DNA of 42,185 nt from CAYXTW01 sp964452645 (GTDB lineage: Bacteria > Zixibacteria > MSB-5A5 > GN15 > PGXB01): positions 1 to 42,185 of the forward strand of contig CAYVMO010000029.1 of assembly GCA_964452645.1 (NCBI GenBank), read 5' to 3'. Positions 33,004 through 41,840 of this stretch are shown in pieces. Positions within the stretch are counted from its first letter, which is position 1, and every line of letters starts with the position of its first letter. Below the pieces are notes generated by a model. That model did no database searches, was not told the DNA's origin, and was given only the letters and a program-made list of their open reading frames with translations. The translations under genes and the position numbers were made by a program.

Positions 33004-33937
33004 GCGCCTCCTCGCCTTTTATCAGGCGCATAAAACTGTCTTCCAGACTTACTTTAATCGGCGTGACCGAGATGACATCGATTTCACTTTGTCTCAGTAA
33101 ATCGACCATTCTGTTTATCTGTCTGGAATTATCAAGAGTGATCGAAATAATATAGTCCTCGATATTTGCGTGCGGAAACGATTCTTTGATTTTGTCGATT
33201 ATATTTTCCGTCAATCCGGCTGTTTCGATTCGGTAAGCCGGCTTAGTGCTGATTAATCCTTCGACAGGTCCCGTTTTAATCAGCTTACCCTTGTTCAGAA
33301 TACCGACGCGATCGCAAACAGATTCTACCTCTGAAAGAAGATGCGAATTAAGGAAAATGGTCTTTCCCTGTTTTTTAAGATTGAGAAGAATATCTCGGAT
33401 TTCACGCCGCCCGATGGGGTCGACGCCGTCGGTAGGTTCGTCGAGAAATATTATTTCAGGGTCATTGATCAGCGCCTGCGCCAGACCTAACCGCTGCATC
33501 ATGCCTTTAGAGTATTTTTTAAGTTTATCGTCCTGCCAATCGAGCATTCCGACCATCTTTAAAAGGAAATCAATCTTCGTTTTTAATTCTGCCTGTGGCA
33601 GTCCGGCCATACCGCCAAAACAGAGCAGCATCTGGCGGCCGGTAAGGTATGATGGAAATTGATGATTCTCGGGAAGAAAACCTATCTTATGTCGCGCTGC
33701 TTCAGTGCTGATATCGTAACCGTTTATAGATGCCGTACCTGACGTCGGATACAGCGAGCCAAGCAATAATTTTACCATCGTCGTCTTACCCGCGCCGTTA
33801 GGTCCGAGCAGACCGAAGATTTCGCCAGTATGAACATCAAAACTGACATCATCCAGCGCGCGCACTTCACCGCGCACCCCGCCTTTGAAGATTTTCGAGA
33901 GGTTGGTTATCGTAATCGCTTTTGAGTCGGCAATCAT
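32996..33937 (-). CDS. ABC transporter ATP-binding protein
   Basis: A 313-residue ATPase. Walker A is GPNGAGKT (45-52), the Q-loop region is FLPENHQFPSYLTG, the signature is YSKGMMQRLGL (the usual SGG replaced by SKG), and Walker B is IIFLDEPTDGVDP. A His switch follows at NSHLL. The ~90-residue C-terminal domain resembles DrrA/CcmA-type ATPases. With the overlapping permease it forms a complete ABC-2 exporter. Relatives export polysaccharides, antibiotics, Na+ or help nitrous oxide reductase assembly; nothing in the neighbourhood decides between these. Confidence 0.95.
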   Translation of the reverse strand: MIADSKAITITNLSKIFKGGVRGEVRALDDVSFDVHTGEIFGLLGPNGAGKTTMVKLLLGSLYPTSGTASINGYDISTEAARHKIGFLPENHQFPSYLTGRQMLLCFGGMAGLPQAELKTKIDFLLKMVGMLDWQDDKLKKYSKGMMQRLGLAQALINDPEIIFLDEPTDGVDPIGRREIRDILLNLKKQGKTIFLNSHLLSEVESVCDRVGILNKGKLIKTGPVEGLISTKPAYRIETAGLTENIIDKIKESFPHANIEDYIISITLDNSRQINRMVDLLRQSEIDVISVTPIKVSLEDSFMRLIKGEEAHE

Positions 33938-33992
33938 GATTTAGTTTAACGAATAATGTGCCCTGATTGTTGCCAAAAATATCAATGCATCA

Positions 33993-34457
33993 TTACTGTA
34001 ATTCAATCAATGAAATATCAAAGGTTACCGAACCGGACGTCGGGACGGTCGCGTTAGGCTGGGCGGGGGGAATCGTCCCGCCACCGTAATAACCGAAATA
34101 ATCACCGGTTATCGGCGGGCCGGTTGTGCTTATAATAAATACAGCGGCATATACATAGTAAGTCCCGGAAGGGACATCATCAATGGTGTAGTCGACATTT
34201 GTTCTGTTTCCACACAAACCAGTTGTATTTTTTACCTCCCCATTATCGCGGTTGGTGTCATTATCTATCATGACGGCGTATGTCTGACCGATAGCCGTAG
34301 CTGGTAAGGCTAGAGTGCCGTTTACATCGGCGGTTGTTACAGGGCTATTGTTTATGTTATTATTGTCGTCATCATCATCGCTGCAACCGATTAAAAATAA
34401 AGCGAGCAGGATGAAAACCAATAAAGCGAAAAAGTTCAATAAATTCATCGATTTCAT
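33993..34457 (-). CDS. Acidic lipoprotein of unknown function
   Basis: A 154-residue predicted lipoprotein. The N-terminal hydrophobic stretch ends in LIGC (Cys25) and is followed by SDDDDDNNNINN, a tether whose Asp at position +2 could retain it at the inner membrane under the E. coli rule; that rule may not apply here. The mature part looks like one beta-sandwich domain (PSGTYYVYAAVF, GSVTFDISLIEL) as in carboxypeptidase-regulatory-like folds. I do not recognise a family. GGAGG lies 7-8 bases before the ATG, and a good promoter lies upstream. It appears to be transcribed alone. Confidence 0.8.
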   Translation of the reverse strand: MKSMNLLNFFALLVFILLALFLIGCSDDDDDNNNINNSPVTTADVNGTLALPATAIGQTYAVMIDNDTNRDNGEVKNTTGLCGNRTNVDYTIDDVPSGTYYVYAAVFIISTTGPPITGDYFGYYGGGTIPPAQPNATVPTSGSVTFDISLIELQ

Positions 34458-34504
34458 AATAATCCTCCGGAAACGATTTTTAATTTATCGATTCATGAAT
34501 ATGG

Positions 34505-34533
34505 AATTTACGTTAATCAGATAAATGAGTCAA
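34505..34533 (-). promoter_or_regulatory. Candidate promoter of the lipoprotein gene
   Basis: Minus strand: TTGACT (34528-34533), spacer of 17, TAAATT (34505-34510), about 50 bases before the ATG. Confidence 0.5.
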
Positions 34534-34552
34534 GATAATTAGGGCATATTAC

Positions 34553-36526
34553 TTAATGAGAAGTCGCGGCTTTGTTTGCCATCTGCATATATGAGTCGAG
34601 CTGCTTTTCCATTCGAGCTGCTAAAACGGGGAGAGAGTCAATTTTATTGATTTCGAGATAGGGGGTATCATGGAGATCGTATAATTCTCTGGCGGCACCT
34701 ACCCAGTGAAAATACAATATGGAATTTTCTATCATACCCAGTTTTCTCTCGGCGTTGACGATGGCAAATCCGGAGTCATTATCCGGAAGTGACAGCAAAT
34801 CGCGACCCCAGCAGTACATCCTGGTCTCCAGTCCCAACATGCCGATCAGTGTTGGAATAATATCGACCTGACTGCCGGTTTTATCAATGATCACAGGTTT
34901 TTCACCAATCAGATTCGGGGAATATATCAACAAAGGAATACGAAAATTGCGCGTGTCAAGTGGATATTCAGCCGATTGATGCGGGCAGTGATCGGCGGTG
35001 AAAATAAATATCGTACTATCGAACACCGGATATTGCTTCAAATTGCTGATAAATTTGCCGATTGCCCAATCGGAATAATAAAAGACATTCAGTTTGTCGC
35101 TATCAGGAACAGAATCATCATACAGTTTAAAACGGTCGTCGGGAATCATGAATGGTTCGTGGTTGCTTATGGTCATAATCGACAAATTGAAAGGTCGCGG
35201 AAACTTTTTAATCTCACTGACCATACGAGCGAACATTATATGATCGGCGACACCCCAATCACCGAGATAATCCTTTTTGTCGAAGTCGTTCATATCGAAT
35301 AATGTGTCATAGCCGATTGTTTTCATAAAATTACCGATATTATCGAATTCGATATCCCCGCCGTAGGTGAAAACGGACGTATAGCCATGTTCATCCAGAA
35401 TTTGTGCCAGTGAACGAAATGGATGATCGTCGAATTTTCTTTTCATAATCGAGCGGCCGGGAAGCGACGGAAACGAGCATAAAACGGCCGGGATACCGCG
35501 ATTGGTCCGGATGCCGTTGGCATAAAAGTCCGTAAATAACATTCCCCGGGAACTCAGGCTGTCAAACTCCGGAGTGAGTCCCAGCTTTGAACCCAGTACC
35601 CCGACTCTCTCGGCCGTCCAACTCTCCATTATGACAATTACTATATTTGGTGGGAAATCAAAATCGCTGATACTATTAGTCTGATATGCCAGAGAATAAT
35701 TACCTTCGAACGGCTTGTTCTTTATTCCCAGAAGCTTTCTTGTAGTCTGAAAAGCATCATTATCATCATAAAACTTGTATCTGCGACTATTGCCCTTGAA
35801 TCTTGCGCTGCGGTTGATGTAATCCTCGGTAACATGAAATACGGCGCTGTAAATAGTATTCAGGGACATTTGGTTGACGAAGTGATTCCTTCCGAAGAAG
35901 GCATCACTCCAGGTCAGAGCATGTTTCCCGAATCCCCCTCGGATGCCGATTATAAGCAGTATCAGCGCCAGGATGTAAAATACGGCGACTGAACGAAAGC
36001 CGTTTTTTTTACTTGCAAAAATTAATTTTTTTATAACGATTGCAAGAGTTATGGAAAATGCTGCGCTGATCAGCAACCAGACCAGAATGAGCAGCCAAAA
36101 ATCGCCGCAGACATACAGGCTGTAGGCAAAAAGCCCGAGGTGACCGGCATAATCGACAGCCCAGTAATTCATCCGGCTGCCGAAATGATCGATATAGCCC
36201 AGGTCGGCAGTACAGACAAAGAAAATAATAAGGAAAATCAGATTTAAGATGATAAATAATAGTCGTCGCCAGATTTTTTTTGACAAATTTATAAAAGGCA
36301 GAAATGACAGCAAAAATAAAGGCAGGATTATGACCGATAAGACCATGCTATCGAATCTGAATCCGAGCCAGAAAGAATAAATTATATCATAAGTTGAACT
36401 ATTATTTATTAAAGATATGTGAAGCAGAAGCATAAACAGCCGGTAGATAAAAAAGAAAAGGATTCCGACCACATAGGCGCCGGCCCATACGGCGACTTTT
36501 TGCGGTAAAAATGATAATCTTGCCAT
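34553..36526 (-). CDS. LtaS-like membrane sulfatase/phosphoglycerol transferase
   Basis: A 657-residue protein with five membrane helices in the first ~200 residues, then a sulfatase-fold catalytic domain. Metal and nucleophile positions match the lipoteichoic-acid-synthase/phosphoethanolamine-transferase group: Glu301 in IMESWTAE, Thr341 in GIRTNRG as the nucleophile, and Asp512-His513 in TADHCPHQ. In relatives this transfers phosphoglycerol or phosphoethanolamine to periplasmic or cell-surface polymers. In a Gram-negative-type cell, membrane-derived glucans or LPS are plausible acceptors (inference). The start has no obvious ribosome-binding site. It stands alone, with 88 bases on one side and 95 on the other. 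Confidence 0.9.
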   Translation of the reverse strand: MARLSFLPQKVAVWAGAYVVGILFFFIYRLFMLLLHISLINNSSTYDIIYSFWLGFRFDSMVLSVIILPLFLLSFLPFINLSKKIWRRLLFIILNLIFLIIFFVCTADLGYIDHFGSRMNYWAVDYAGHLGLFAYSLYVCGDFWLLILVWLLISAAFSITLAIVIKKLIFASKKNGFRSVAVFYILALILLIIGIRGGFGKHALTWSDAFFGRNHFVNQMSLNTIYSAVFHVTEDYINRSARFKGNSRRYKFYDDNDAFQTTRKLLGIKNKPFEGNYSLAYQTNSISDFDFPPNIVIVIMESWTAERVGVLGSKLGLTPEFDSLSSRGMLFTDFYANGIRTNRGIPAVLCSFPSLPGRSIMKRKFDDHPFRSLAQILDEHGYTSVFTYGGDIEFDNIGNFMKTIGYDTLFDMNDFDKKDYLGDWGVADHIMFARMVSEIKKFPRPFNLSIMTISNHEPFMIPDDRFKLYDDSVPDSDKLNVFYYSDWAIGKFISNLKQYPVFDSTIFIFTADHCPHQSAEYPLDTRNFRIPLLIYSPNLIGEKPVIIDKTGSQVDIIPTLIGMLGLETRMYCWGRDLLSLPDNDSGFAIVNAERKLGMIENSILYFHWVGAARELYDLHDTPYLEINKIDSLPVLAARMEKQLDSYMQMANKAATSH

Positions 36527-36614
36527 GGCGGCAAATATAATATCATTTTATAGAATAAATATCATCCAAATAAAAATATCGGGGCAATTCGGATTTTTTA
36601 GGTCGAGCGACCGA

Positions 36615-37013
36615 TTACCCAGTAATCTGGTTCGGATCCTGATTGCCTGCTGAATGCGGTGGATAACTTGGCTGACCCGGTATATTATAGGTTGCCCGAT
36701 TATTAAGCTCCATTTGTACTATAAACCATACGGCCGGTGAGAAAACAATCCAGAGCATAAACAAAATCCAGCGATTAAGTTTGTCGCTGGAGACTTTTTC
36801 GTACAACTCGCCATATTTGTAATGCGAATAGATAGCACCGAAAGGGATAAACAAGAGCACTGTCCATAGTCCGGGATTGGCGTCCCTGTCATCAGCGAGA
36901 CCTTTCAGCTCGGTGGCCGTTGCATAATACCAATAGATGGCATAAAATCCGATGGTGATTATCATCAAACCCACCTGCGCCCACATGTCACGATATTTTA
37001 CATCCTTGTACAT
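36615..37013 (-). CDS. DUF4234-like membrane protein
   Basis: A 132-residue protein with three hydrophobic segments. The opening KYRDMWAQVGLMIITIGFYAIYWYYATATEL matches the DUF4234 pattern of a first helix ending in WYY(x)T. A proline-rich cytoplasmic tail follows (YNIPGQPSYPPHS). I start it at the ATG at 37013, which has CCGGAG 7 bases upstream and avoids overlap; an ATG at 37043 would overlap the YbjQ-like gene by 11 bases. It sits at the end of the sigma/anti-sigma operon, so a membrane-stress role is conceivable. The function of the family is unknown. Confidence 0.8.
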   Translation of the reverse strand: MYKDVKYRDMWAQVGLMIITIGFYAIYWYYATATELKGLADDRDANPGLWTVLLFIPFGAIYSHYKYGELYEKVSSDKLNRWILFMLWIVFSPAVWFIVQMELNNRATYNIPGQPSYPPHSAGNQDPNQITG

Positions 37014-37032
37014 CTTATCTCCGGAGTATATT

Positions 37033-37356
37033 CTAATTATCATCCTCGATAATTACGGCTGTCCCGTAGGCCAGAAGCTCCGCGGCGCCCTGCATTATAT
37101 AGGAAGTCGAAAATCTTACATTAATAACTGCATTGGCGCCGAGTTTCAGCGCCTCCTCGGACATTCTGTCAAGTGATTGCTCCCGGGTTTCGGCCAGCAT
37201 TTTTGTATATTCTTTTACTTCACCGCCAACAATGTTTCGTAACATGGCCATAATATCGCGGCCGATATGTCGGGCGCGGATGGTATTTCCCTTAACCAAT
37301 CCCAGCACCTTAACGATTTTTTTGCTTTTTATTGAATCGGTATTTACCAGAATCAT
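37033..37356 (-). CDS. YbjQ/UPF0145-family protein
   Basis: A 107-residue member of the YbjQ (DUF74, 'heavy-metal-binding') family: VLGLVKGNTIRARHIGRDIMA at the start, then EALKLGANAVINVRFSTS and a final YGTAVII strand. The family forms a small pentameric ring; the biochemical role remains unclear. Its stop lies 19 bases before the DUF4234 start, and its ATG overlaps the end of the anti-sigma gene by 4 bases. The four genes from the sigma factor to DUF4234 therefore look like one operon, linking YbjQ to envelope-stress control in this organism. Confidence 0.93.
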   Translation of the reverse strand: MILVNTDSIKSKKIVKVLGLVKGNTIRARHIGRDIMAMLRNIVGGEVKEYTKMLAETREQSLDRMSEEALKLGANAVINVRFSTSYIMQGAAELLAYGTAVIIEDDN

Positions 37357-37805
37357 CGTTGTATCTCCTTATAGCGATCGCGGTTATAGGCAAAAAGCCG
37401 TTCGCGAATAGTTGACACCAAGAGAACAATCAGGCCCAACCCGCCGGCGCCTATTGCAAATTTAAGAAGTAAAGGCTCGTTGGGATTCAGAAAAAAATCT
37501 CTGACCAGGCAATAACCTAAAAAAGCCAGCAAGATCATTGCGCCGATCGAAAGAAGAATCCACCCGAATCCCCGCTCGAAGCGACGGTAGATTCCGCTCC
37601 AGTAGTTTTCCCAAACATGTTCGGGAATATCAGCATATCTCATGGCTCCAGTAACCTCCTTCAATTTTTGAAACGTCTCCAGTTCCGTACGGCATTCAGC
37701 GCAGCTTTTCAGATGTCTTTCAATATCTTCTTTCTCTTCATCGGTCAATTCGCCGTCAATATAGCCGGACAGCATTATTCTATACTTGTCGTCACTTGAT
37801 TTCAT
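37353..37805 (-). CDS. Zinc-finger anti-sigma factor
   Basis: A 150-residue membrane protein. The N-terminal zinc anti-sigma (ZAS, zf-HC2) motif is HLKSCAEC (His31, Cys35, Cys38), preceded by SGYIDGEL, the usual approach to this motif. Two hydrophobic helices (about 79-100 and 113-134) follow. The N-terminal domain would hold the sigma factor at the membrane until a signal frees it. Its gene overlaps the sigma-factor gene by 14 bases, the classic paired arrangement. The signal is unknown; the two-helix C-terminus leaves little outside the membrane for sensing. Confidence 0.93.
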   Translation of the reverse strand: MKSSDDKYRIMLSGYIDGELTDEEKEDIERHLKSCAECRTELETFQKLKEVTGAMRYADIPEHVWENYWSGIYRRFERGFGWILLSIGAMILLAFLGYCLVRDFFLNPNEPLLLKFAIGAGGLGLIVLLVSTIRERLFAYNRDRYKEIQR

Positions 37806-38349
37806 TTAACAATTTCGCTAATTTTTTTCGCGCATAATAAAGACGCGACATTACCGTTCCTTTCGGAATTTTCAACAAAACTGCGATTTCCTCGTAAGAG
37901 ACATCGCGAAAATGTTTCAGCATTATTATTTCTCGGTCGTCGGGATCGAGTTGCATAATAGCATTACGGACGCAGGCGGCTTCTTCTTCTTTTATCAAAG
38001 CCGTCTCCGGATTACGAGTATCAACCAGAAGGAAGGTATTGTCATCAATATTTATTTCCCTGGAATCATGTTTTTCGCGCCGGTGCAGGCTGTCTTTGCA
38101 AAGATTGATGATGACGGAATAAAACCAGGGGAAAAAACGCTGATTCCGGTCGAAACTCCCGGCGGATTTAAAAACCTTTATAAATGCCTCCTGCGAGATA
38201 TCGTAGGCTTCATCCGAATTACCAACCATCCCCAATGCCAAATAATATGCCTTTTTTTTGTATTTCTCGACCAGCATTTTCATCGCCGACTTTTTTCCGG
38301 CCAAAATCTCAGCCATAAGTCTGTTATCATCATTATTTTCGTTATTCAA
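37792..38349 (-). CDS. ECF RNA polymerase sigma factor (RpoE-like)
   Basis: A 185-residue ECF sigma factor. Region 2 includes AYDISQEAFIKVFKSAGSF and FFPWFYSVIINLCKDSLHRR, which recognise the -10 element. Region 4 has DREIIMLKHFRDVSYEEIAVLLKIPKGTVMSRL, the helix-turn-helix for the -35 element. The start is probably the TTG at 38349: the frame upstream of the first ATG (Met12) already reads as family-like N-terminus (DDNRLMAEIL), and that ATG lacks a ribosome-binding site. It heads the operon with its anti-sigma factor. Self-activation is usual for this group, though I could not identify an ECF promoter upstream. Confidence 0.92.
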   Translation of the reverse strand: MNNENNDDNRLMAEILAGKKSAMKMLVEKYKKKAYYLALGMVGNSDEAYDISQEAFIKVFKSAGSFDRNQRFFPWFYSVIINLCKDSLHRREKHDSREINIDDNTFLLVDTRNPETALIKEEEAACVRNAIMQLDPDDREIIMLKHFRDVSYEEIAVLLKIPKGTVMSRLYYARKKLAKLLNEIK

Positions 38350-38415
38350 TCTATATACCGGTTGAATTAAACTTTATTCATGACTTTTTCATTTTTCAAC
38401 GATTCAGGTTGTTTT

Positions 38416-40089
38416 TCAAGAAATTTCGACCTCCTGCGGAATACTGAGCATTCGTTTAATCTCTTTTTTCTTTTCCGTTTTGTTCAATTGCCTAATGAAG
38501 ATAGTCTTTCTTTTTGAATCGGTATCGATTTTGGAAACGGCGTAATGGAAATCGCTTACCGAAGCAATCTGATGAAGATGTGTTATAACCAATAATTGAT
38601 AATCGTTTGACAGAGCCAGAAGTCTTTCGGCCACTATATTGGCGGTTTCACCGCCGATTCCGGAATCGATTTCATCAAAAACGAGCAGCGGTTTATATTT
38701 TTTAAAATGCTTCCGATCGGCCGCTTTCAGCGCCAGCATAATTCTGGATATTTCGCCTCCGGAAGCTGTTTTGGCTAACGGCTTAAGCGGTTCGCCGGGA
38801 TTGGCCGATATCAAGAATCGACCGGTTTCCAGCCCTTCCGGGCCCGGTTTTACCAATCGATTGTCCATTCTGATACCACCCGTGTCGTCTTCATATATAA
38901 ACTCGTATTTAAATGAAGCTGAGTCGATACCGAGTTTTTTAAGTTCTTTAATTACTAATTTCTCCAAATCGTCCGAGGCCTGTTTTCTCACTACCGACAT
39001 CTCTTTCGCCAATGATTCATATTTCACGAAAATTCGATTGTTTTCATTTTCCAGTAAACTTATTCGTTCATCTACGTTAATTTTATATTTGAGTTGCTCA
39101 TTTATTTGTTCGAGGGTTGAAAGAATCGACTCCTCGGAACCGCCATATTTTTTCTTCAGGCGATAAATTTCATCCAATCGCAGGTTTATCTCTTCAAGTC
39201 TTTCGGGATTGTCCGGAATGCCGGATAAATATGCCTCCATTTCGCTGCGAAATTCCTCCAGATTGATTATCGCCTGATCCATCAGTTCCGCTTTTTTGAT
39301 TAGTCTATCATCGAGACCGGTAATTCCGGCCAGTTCTTTTTGGCAAGTATTTAATATTTCGAGAGCCGAATTTTCATTCTGCTCCAGAAGATTCAATATA
39401 ATCGATGATTTTTCACCGAGCAATTGCGAGGAATCAAGAATTTTCTTTTCGGCTGTTAATTGCTCCTCTTCGCCGGAGAAAATTTTCGCCTTCTCGATTT
39501 CTTCCCTTTGGAACAGAAGCAATTCCCGTTCGTTTTTTTCAATATCGATTCGCGACTGAAGTCGAGCCAAATCCCTTTTCGTACTATCCCAATCGTAATA
39601 CATTTGTCGGATGATATCGACCTTATCGTCCAATCGTGCAAAGCGATCAAGAAAGGCGGGGTGATTTTTTTCGTCAAGCAGCAATTGATGAGAATGCTGA
39701 CCGAAAAGTTCGGCCAGTAAATCTGTAATAGGTTTTAGCTGGCCGAGCGTTATCAGGCGACCGTTGATGAAGCATTTCGAGCTTTTGGTCAGCGCAATTT
39801 CGCGTCTTAAGGTGATTAAATTATCCTCATAATCGATTTCAAGTTCAATCAGTCTATCTTCAATTTCCGGAAAATCGGCAATCAAGAAATCGCCCTCGAT
39901 CACCGCCAGTCTGGTTCCTGAGCGGATATCATCTTTGTCCGCCTTTTCACCCAACAAACAGGCCAGGGCACCGACAATTATTGACTTGCCGGCGCCGGTC
40001 TCGCCGGTGAGGACATTCATGCCGTCTTCGAAATTTATTTCCAGCTTTTCCACCAGAGCGAAATTTTCTATATATAACCTCTCGATCAT
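38416..40089 (-). CDS. recN: DNA repair protein RecN
   Basis: RecN is an SMC-like ATPase that acts early in double-strand-break repair. Walker A is GETGAGKS (29-36). Long Leu- and Glu-rich coiled coils (about 150-360) surround a short hinge. The ABC signature ASGGEISRIMLALK and Walker B LLVFDEIDSGIGG close the ATP site, followed by ITHLHQIAS. Its 557 residues are normal. The ATG overlaps the dnaG stop (ATGA), so the two genes are coupled. A LexA-type operator was not seen, and none would be expected inside dnaG. Confidence 0.96.
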   Translation of the reverse strand: MIERLYIENFALVEKLEINFEDGMNVLTGETGAGKSIIVGALACLLGEKADKDDIRSGTRLAVIEGDFLIADFPEIEDRLIELEIDYEDNLITLRREIALTKSSKCFINGRLITLGQLKPITDLLAELFGQHSHQLLLDEKNHPAFLDRFARLDDKVDIIRQMYYDWDSTKRDLARLQSRIDIEKNERELLLFQREEIEKAKIFSGEEEQLTAEKKILDSSQLLGEKSSIILNLLEQNENSALEILNTCQKELAGITGLDDRLIKKAELMDQAIINLEEFRSEMEAYLSGIPDNPERLEEINLRLDEIYRLKKKYGGSEESILSTLEQINEQLKYKINVDERISLLENENNRIFVKYESLAKEMSVVRKQASDDLEKLVIKELKKLGIDSASFKYEFIYEDDTGGIRMDNRLVKPGPEGLETGRFLISANPGEPLKPLAKTASGGEISRIMLALKAADRKHFKKYKPLLVFDEIDSGIGGETANIVAERLLALSNDYQLLVITHLHQIASVSDFHYAVSKIDTDSKRKTIFIRQLNKTEKKKEIKRMLSIPQEVEIS

Positions 40090-41840
40090 ATTTGTTCCTC
40101 GCGGCGCTTTATCAGTTCCGTGATTTCCAATGTCAGCCGCCGAGATTCCTCGGTATCACCTTTTTCCTCAGCGATTTTAAGCTCTCCTTTCAGCCGGTCA
40201 ATTACTCTTTCCCTTTTATAATTTGCGAGTTTTCCAATGTAATCCTTAATCATCAAACGGTTGTCCTGGCTTTGCCAGTTAATACCGGCCAGAGCGGTAA
40301 TCTCCGAAGCAAGATCCGTATTCTCCGATAAATCGATCAGGCTGTTTACGGAAATGTCTCCATCCGTGTTATAAATGGTCAGCATCAGCGAGAAGATCTT
40401 CCTGAGAAGTTCCGACTGGAAATCATCGGCGGCGATTTTTTCGATCGCGAGTTCAAAATGCTCGGGGTGATTAAGTAACAGCGAGAGTAGATCCCGTTCC
40501 ATGTCAATTATTTTTTTGGGCGGCTTAATCTCGGCCGATCGCTTTAATATGGTCTTTTGTCCCGGGAGAAGATTATAAAAATTTTGCACCTCGGTCTGTA
40601 ATCGCTCGGCCGCCTCGGCGACAAAAAGCTGCCGGCGGGTACTATCCTGAATTTTACTGGCCAGTTCGGCCAGTTCTTTGATCAGTTTTTCTCTTCCGAT
40701 TATTCCTTGCTTTTTGATATCCATTTCACGAGTGCGAAATTCGAGGTAACCAAGCGCCGTTTGCTTTATTTTCTCGACACCATCGGCGCCTTTAGCGACG
40801 GCAACTTTATCGGGGTCCTCGCCGTGGGGAGGTATCATTACCAGAACTTCCATCCCGGCATCGTACAACGTATCGACCGAACGTATCGCGGCCTGTTCGC
40901 CGGCCGAGTCGGCATCAAAAAAGAGATAAGCCATATCGGCAAACCTGGCCAGAAGCCGCGCCTGCTGAGCCGTAAAGGCAGTCCCTGATGAGGCGACGAC
41001 GTTTTTTATACCGGCCTGATACAATGAAATTAAATCAAAGTAACCTTCGACGATAATGACTTCATTTTTTTCACGAATAAATCGTCGGGTGAAATTGAGG
41101 CCGTATAGAATGTTGCTCTTAATGTACAGTTTTGTTTCGGGGGAATTGATATATTTAGCCGTCTCGCCTTTTTTAAGGGCGCGCGCGCCGAAAGCAATCG
41201 GTTTGTCGCTTAAATTAAATATTGGTATCATCAGGCGCTGCCGAAAGCGATCGAAATATTTATCACTTTTCTCGGAGTGGGAAATCAGACCGGCTTTCAT
41301 CAGTTCGGCCGGGAAGAGACCTTTTTTTAAAGCGTAGTTAAGATAGCCGTCCCATTCCATCCCCGATAGACCTAATTGAAAGAAATCGATAGTTTCATCG
41401 GACACCCGGCGCGTGTCAAGAAGATATTTAAAAATGTCGGTTTTGTACTTTTCTGAATGAAGTACTTTTTTATAATAATCCATTGCCAGCTGATGGGCAT
41501 AGTGAAGGCGTTCCAGCTCTTCTTTGGAAGTGCTGTCGGTTCTTTTTTCGGGAATCGTAATGCCTGCTCTTGAGGCCAGAAGGCGAACGGCATCGACAAA
41601 AGTCATGTTTTCATGTTCCATCAGGAAAGTTATGACATTTCCACCCTTATTACAGCCGAAACAATAGTACATCTGTTTATCGGGTGAAACGGAAAAAGAG
41701 GGTGCTTTCTCGGTATGAAAAGGGCAAAGGGCCTGGTAATTACGCCCCCTTTTTTTAAGGCGAACGAACTCACCGATAACTTCGACGATATCGCTGGCCT
41801 GTCTTACTTGCTCGATTATATCCTGGGGAATTGACGCCAT
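40086..41840 (-). CDS. dnaG: DNA primase
   Basis: DnaG makes RNA primers for chromosome replication. The zinc-binding domain has Cys39, His42, Cys60 and Cys63. The primase core and TOPRIM domain include VIIVEGYFDLISLYQAG and YLFFDADSAGEQA. The C-terminal ~120 residues should bind the replicative helicase DnaB. At 584 residues the length is typical. The ATG at 41840 overlaps the mutS2 stop by one base. The order mutS2-dnaG-recN is compact. The usual partner of dnaG, rpoD, does not directly follow here: recN takes its place. Confidence 0.97.
   Translation of the reverse strand: MASIPQDIIEQVRQASDIVEVIGEFVRLKKRGRNYQALCPFHTEKAPSFSVSPDKQMYYCFGCNKGGNVITFLMEHENMTFVDAVRLLASRAGITIPEKRTDSTSKEELERLHYAHQLAMDYYKKVLHSEKYKTDIFKYLLDTRRVSDETIDFFQLGLSGMEWDGYLNYALKKGLFPAELMKAGLISHSEKSDKYFDRFRQRLMIPIFNLSDKPIAFGARALKKGETAKYINSPETKLYIKSNILYGLNFTRRFIREKNEVIIVEGYFDLISLYQAGIKNVVASSGTAFTAQQARLLARFADMAYLFFDADSAGEQAAIRSVDTLYDAGMEVLVMIPPHGEDPDKVAVAKGADGVEKIKQTALGYLEFRTREMDIKKQGIIGREKLIKELAELASKIQDSTRRQLFVAEAAERLQTEVQNFYNLLPGQKTILKRSAEIKPPKKIIDMERDLLSLLLNHPEHFELAIEKIAADDFQSELLRKIFSLMLTIYNTDGDISVNSLIDLSENTDLASEITALAGINWQSQDNRLMIKDYIGKLANYKRERVIDRLKGELKIAEEKGDTEESRRLTLEITELIKRREEQI

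Noticed and set aside
36601..36612. GGTCGAGCGACC palindrome as a terminator after the DUF4234 gene
   Set aside because: The T-run lies on the wrong side for minus-strand transcription. It is a palindrome only.
38350..38415. Auto-regulatory ECF promoter upstream of the sigma factor
   Set aside because: CAACCT and GTC are present on the minus strand, but their separation (about 21 bases) is too long for a typical ECF promoter.
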